From Methanobacteriota archaeon (GTDB taxonomy: Archaea > Iainarchaeota > Iainarchaeia > JAADDC01), in NCBI GenBank assembly GCA_015662385.1, contig DQUH01000030.1, positions 1 through 5,184 of the forward strand: a stretch of 5,184 nt of DNA. Direction: 5' to 3'. Shown here piece after piece: positions 3,159 to 5,184 of this stretch. How positions within the stretch are numbered: the first letter of the stretch is position 1; the number at the start of each line of letters is the position of its first letter. The notes under the pieces were generated by a model. That model saw only the letters and a list, made by a program, of their open reading frames with translations, searched no databases and had not been told where the DNA came from. Made by a program: the position numbers and the translations under genes.

Positions 3159-4031
3159 GTGAAGCTCCACATAGCCGCGGCGGACTCGCTGGGCGTCCGG
3201 TCCATGGCAACCCTCGTGGAAGCAAAGGGCTTGAAGGTAATGATAGACCCGGGCGCGGCGCTTGGACCGAGGCGGTACGGGCTCCCGCCACACCAGATAG
3301 AGGAGCTCGCCCTTGCCCTAGCAAAGGAAAAGATAAGGGAGCTCGTAAGAGGGGCGGACGCGGTGGTCTTCACCCATTACCACTGGGACCACTACGACCC
3401 GGAGCTGCCGCTGGAGGGCAAGACCGTGGTCGTCAAAGACCCCGAAAAACACATAAACAGGAGCCAAAGGGCGAGGGCTAAACTTCTCAGATGTCCTTAC
3501 ATTGCGGGGGACGGGAAGAGCATAGACTTGGGGCCGGAAGAGCTGGTGGTCTCGCCCCCGCTACCCCACGGCCCCGAAGGGACGAAGCTGGGCTACGTAA
3601 TAGCGGTGAAGGTGGGGGAAGTCCTCTACTCCTCCGACGTCCAGGGTCCCGTCAGCGGGGCAGCGGCGGAGTGGATGATAGAGCAGGACCCAAAGACCAT
3701 CGTAATGGACGGTCCCCCCACGTACTTCCTGGGGTACCGTTTCTCCCGCGAGAACAGGGACGCAGCCCTTAGGAACCTAGAAAGGATAATGGGGTCAACG
3801 GGGGTCAAAGAAATAGTGCTCGACCACCACCTCCTGCGGGACCTGGATTGCGAAGAGCGGTTCCCCGTCAAAGAAACGGCGAAGGAGTACGGGGTGAGGG
3901 TGCTGACCGCGGCGGAGCACGGGGGACGGGAAGGGCTCCACCTGGAGGCGTGGAGGCGGATGCTGTGGAAGGGTGAAAAAAGCATCGGTGCAGCTCAGGT
4001 AAGGAGGGCGTACCATGGGGGAGAAGGCTGA
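3159..4031 (+). CDS. UPF0282-family metallo-beta-lactamase-fold protein, 290 aa
   Basis: The N-terminus KLHIAAADSLGVRSMATLVE and the following IDPGAALGPRRYGLPPH are hallmarks of the archaeal UPF0282 family, whose members are of about this length. The MBL metal motif THYHWDHYD (H73, H75, D77, H78) is complete. Later ligands are consistent with H137 (PLPHGPEG), D160 (YSSDVQGP) and the H223/H224 pair (LDHHLLRD). KHINRSQRARA is another family-specific segment. The fold predicts a metal-dependent hydrolase; the substrate and role are unknown, and there is no beta-CASP domain that would mark an RNase J/CPSF-type nuclease. The start GTG 3159 is chosen because the family's N-terminal strand begins here and the TATA box sits 27 nt upstream; upstream codons would lie before the transcript. 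Its last 17 nt overlap the reverse gyrase gene. Confidence 0.85.
   Translation: MKLHIAAADSLGVRSMATLVEAKGLKVMIDPGAALGPRRYGLPPHQIEELALALAKEKIRELVRGADAVVFTHYHWDHYDPELPLEGKTVVVKDPEKHINRSQRARAKLLRCPYIAGDGKSIDLGPEELVVSPPLPHGPEGTKLGYVIAVKVGEVLYSSDVQGPVSGAAAEWMIEQDPKTIVMDGPPTYFLGYRFSRENRDAALRNLERIMGSTGVKEIVLDHHLLRDLDCEERFPVKETAKEYGVRVLTAAEHGGREGLHLEAWRRMLWKGEKSIGAAQVRRAYHGGEG
4002..4007 (+). promoter_or_regulatory. Shine-Dalgarno site for reverse gyrase
   Basis: AGGAGG lies inside the MBL-fold coding region, 7 nt before ATG 4015. It supports this start and translation of the overlapping gene from a shared mRNA. Confidence 0.7.
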
Positions 4032-5184
4032 CTTCGTCAACCTATGTCCCAACTGTGAGGGGGAGATAACAGATGCCCGCCTGAGGGTCAAAAACCCGTG
4101 CAGGGCGTGCCTGCCGGAAGAGGTGGCGGGAAAGAGCTACGAAGAAACGGTTGTCAAAGTATATGAAGCGCTGGCGGAGAGGGGGAAGACGGGGAAGTAC
4201 CAAACCGTTTACGAGGTGGTGTCCCGGCTCGCTGACTTCAACGGGTTCTTCCGCAGGGCCGTGGGGTCCGGGCTCTGGAGCGCCCAGAGGACGTGGGCAA
4301 AGCGGGTGTTCCTGGGCAGGTCTTTCTCCATAGTGGCGCCCACGGGGATAGGGAAGACGGCCTTCGGCATGGCCCTCGCCCTCTACCTCGCGGGGGAGGG
4401 GGAGAAGATATACTTCGTCCTCCCCACGTCCACCCTCCTCCACCAGGTGCATGCGCGCCTGAAAGAATACGCGGAGAGGACGGGGGCAAGCGCAAGGATA
4501 CTCTGCATCCACGGGAAGATGGGCAAAAAGGAGAGAGCAGAGGCAAATAAGGCGTTGAAGGAAGGCAACTTCGAAGTCCTCGTCACCACCTCCCAGTTCC
4601 TGGCCAGGAACTTCGACTCTGTCAGGCACATCCGCTTCGACCTCGTATTCGTTGACGACGTCGATTCCTTCCTCAGGGCGTCAAGGAACATCGAGCGCGT
4701 CCTCATCCTCCTCGGGTTCACGGAAGAGGTAATCCGGGACGCCTACGAGCTCGTAAGGGCCAAGTACTCCCTGCTGTTCCGGCCGAGGGACAGGGAGCTA
4801 AGGAAGAAGGTGGAGGAGCTCCAGAGAAAGATCGACGAGTTCAAGAAGGGGAGGACAGGGCAGCTGATCGTGGCGTCGGCAACCGGGCGGGCAAGGGGGC
4901 TCCGCGTCAAGCTCTTCAGGGAGCTCCTGGAGTTCGAGATAGGCAGCACCCGGGCAAACCTGCGGAACGTGATAAACAGCTACACTGAAATGTCGGACCC
5001 CCTAAGACAGGCTGCAGACATCGCAAAAAAGCTGGGAAAGGGGGGGCTGGTGTTCGTCCCCGTGGACGGGGGGCTGGAGCTCGCGGAAAAAACCGCAGAC
5101 GCCCTGAACAGGGCGGGGGTCAGGGCGGTGGTGGCGTCCTCGGAGAACGCGGAAAGGGCTCTAGAGGCGCTGGAAAAGGGGGAA
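4015..5184 (+). CDS. rgy: Reverse gyrase, N-terminal 390 residues (3' part outside window)
   Basis: Reverse gyrase introduces positive supercoils by coupling a helicase-like ATPase to a type IA topoisomerase. Visible here are the N-terminal zinc finger (C11-x2-C14, C29-x2-C32) and the family-typical LWSAQRTWAKRVFLGRSFSI. The Walker A motif is APTGIGKT (108-115), followed by motif Ia (PTSTLLHQV), the DEAD-box equivalent VDDVD (213-217) and motif III SAT (288-290). A charged, possibly coiled-coil insertion (about 258-280, RDRELRKKVEELQRKIDEF) separates motifs II and III. Residues from about 320 begin the second RecA-like domain. The family is usually about 1,050-1,250 residues long, so the topoisomerase half lies beyond the window. 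Whether it is fused or split cannot be seen. Presence of reverse gyrase is a hallmark of hyperthermophiles. Confidence 0.97.
   Translation, partial: MGEKADFVNLCPNCEGEITDARLRVKNPCRACLPEEVAGKSYEETVVKVYEALAERGKTGKYQTVYEVVSRLADFNGFFRRAVGSGLWSAQRTWAKRVFLGRSFSIVAPTGIGKTAFGMALALYLAGEGEKIYFVLPTSTLLHQVHARLKEYAERTGASARILCIHGKMGKKERAEANKALKEGNFEVLVTTSQFLARNFDSVRHIRFDLVFVDDVDSFLRASRNIERVLILLGFTEEVIRDAYELVRAKYSLLFRPRDRELRKKVEELQRKIDEFKKGRTGQLIVASATGRARGLRVKLFRELLEFEIGSTRANLRNVINSYTEMSDPLRQAADIAKKLGKGGLVFVPVDGGLELAEKTADALNRAGVRAVVASSENAERALEALEKGE

Noticed and set aside
4042..4629. Minus-strand open frame of 195 codons opposite reverse gyrase
   Set aside because: It is the antisense of a gene with clear helicase motifs. 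Long antisense frames are expected from G/C-rich third positions.

Overview
The window reads as chromosomal DNA of a hyperthermophilic archaeon, most likely in the crenarchaeal (Thermoproteota/TACK) part of the tree. The main evidence is the 5' part of a reverse gyrase, a single-OB-fold SSB of the Sulfolobus type, an archaeal eL41 ribosomal protein, a UPF0282-type metallo-beta-lactamase-fold protein, a C/D box methylation-guide sRNA, and TATA-box promoters that often place the start codon about 27 nt downstream (leaderless mRNAs). Genus cannot be fixed from this sequence. G+C is about 62% in the sampled core genes but near 43% in the toxin gene.

Left part (1-704). The 3' end of an unrecognised plus-strand gene stops at 247 and is followed by a T-rich terminator. 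The convergent space holds a nested inverted repeat (317-370) that may be a small RNA, then a symmetric ATTTTT/AAAAAT palindrome (381-398) that could terminate transcripts in both directions. On the minus strand lies a very short gene for eL41 (424-543, 39 aa, TTG start with a strong Shine-Dalgarno).

Middle part (705-1962). A compositionally distinct DUF104-like antitoxin and MazF/PemK-like toxin pair (705-1206) sits beside the 3' end of tRNA-Glu(UUC) (1267-1341, minus). Just upstream of the tRNA on the same strand is a textbook C/D box sRNA (about 1384-1443) with two 12-nt guides. Its predicted promoter interlocks with that of a divergent gene for a small membrane-anchored protein with four cysteines (1472-1852). 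That gene is followed by a TGATG-overlapping 33-codon ORF with coding-like base composition. The same stretch also carries a branched inverted repeat ending in a T5 tract.

Right part (1963-5184). An HD-domain phosphohydrolase (1963-2676) converges, with a 3-nt gap, on the SSB gene (2680-3084, minus). SSB diverges from the UPF0282 MBL-fold gene (3159-4031), and one palindromic TATA box (3128-3136) is well placed for both. The MBL gene overlaps the reverse gyrase gene (4015 to window end) by 17 nt, so the two are probably co-transcribed and translationally coupled. SSB and reverse gyrase thus flank a conserved but uncharacterised hydrolase in what looks like a DNA-topology/single-strand-DNA neighbourhood.

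No CRISPR array, insertion sequence or replication origin was seen.
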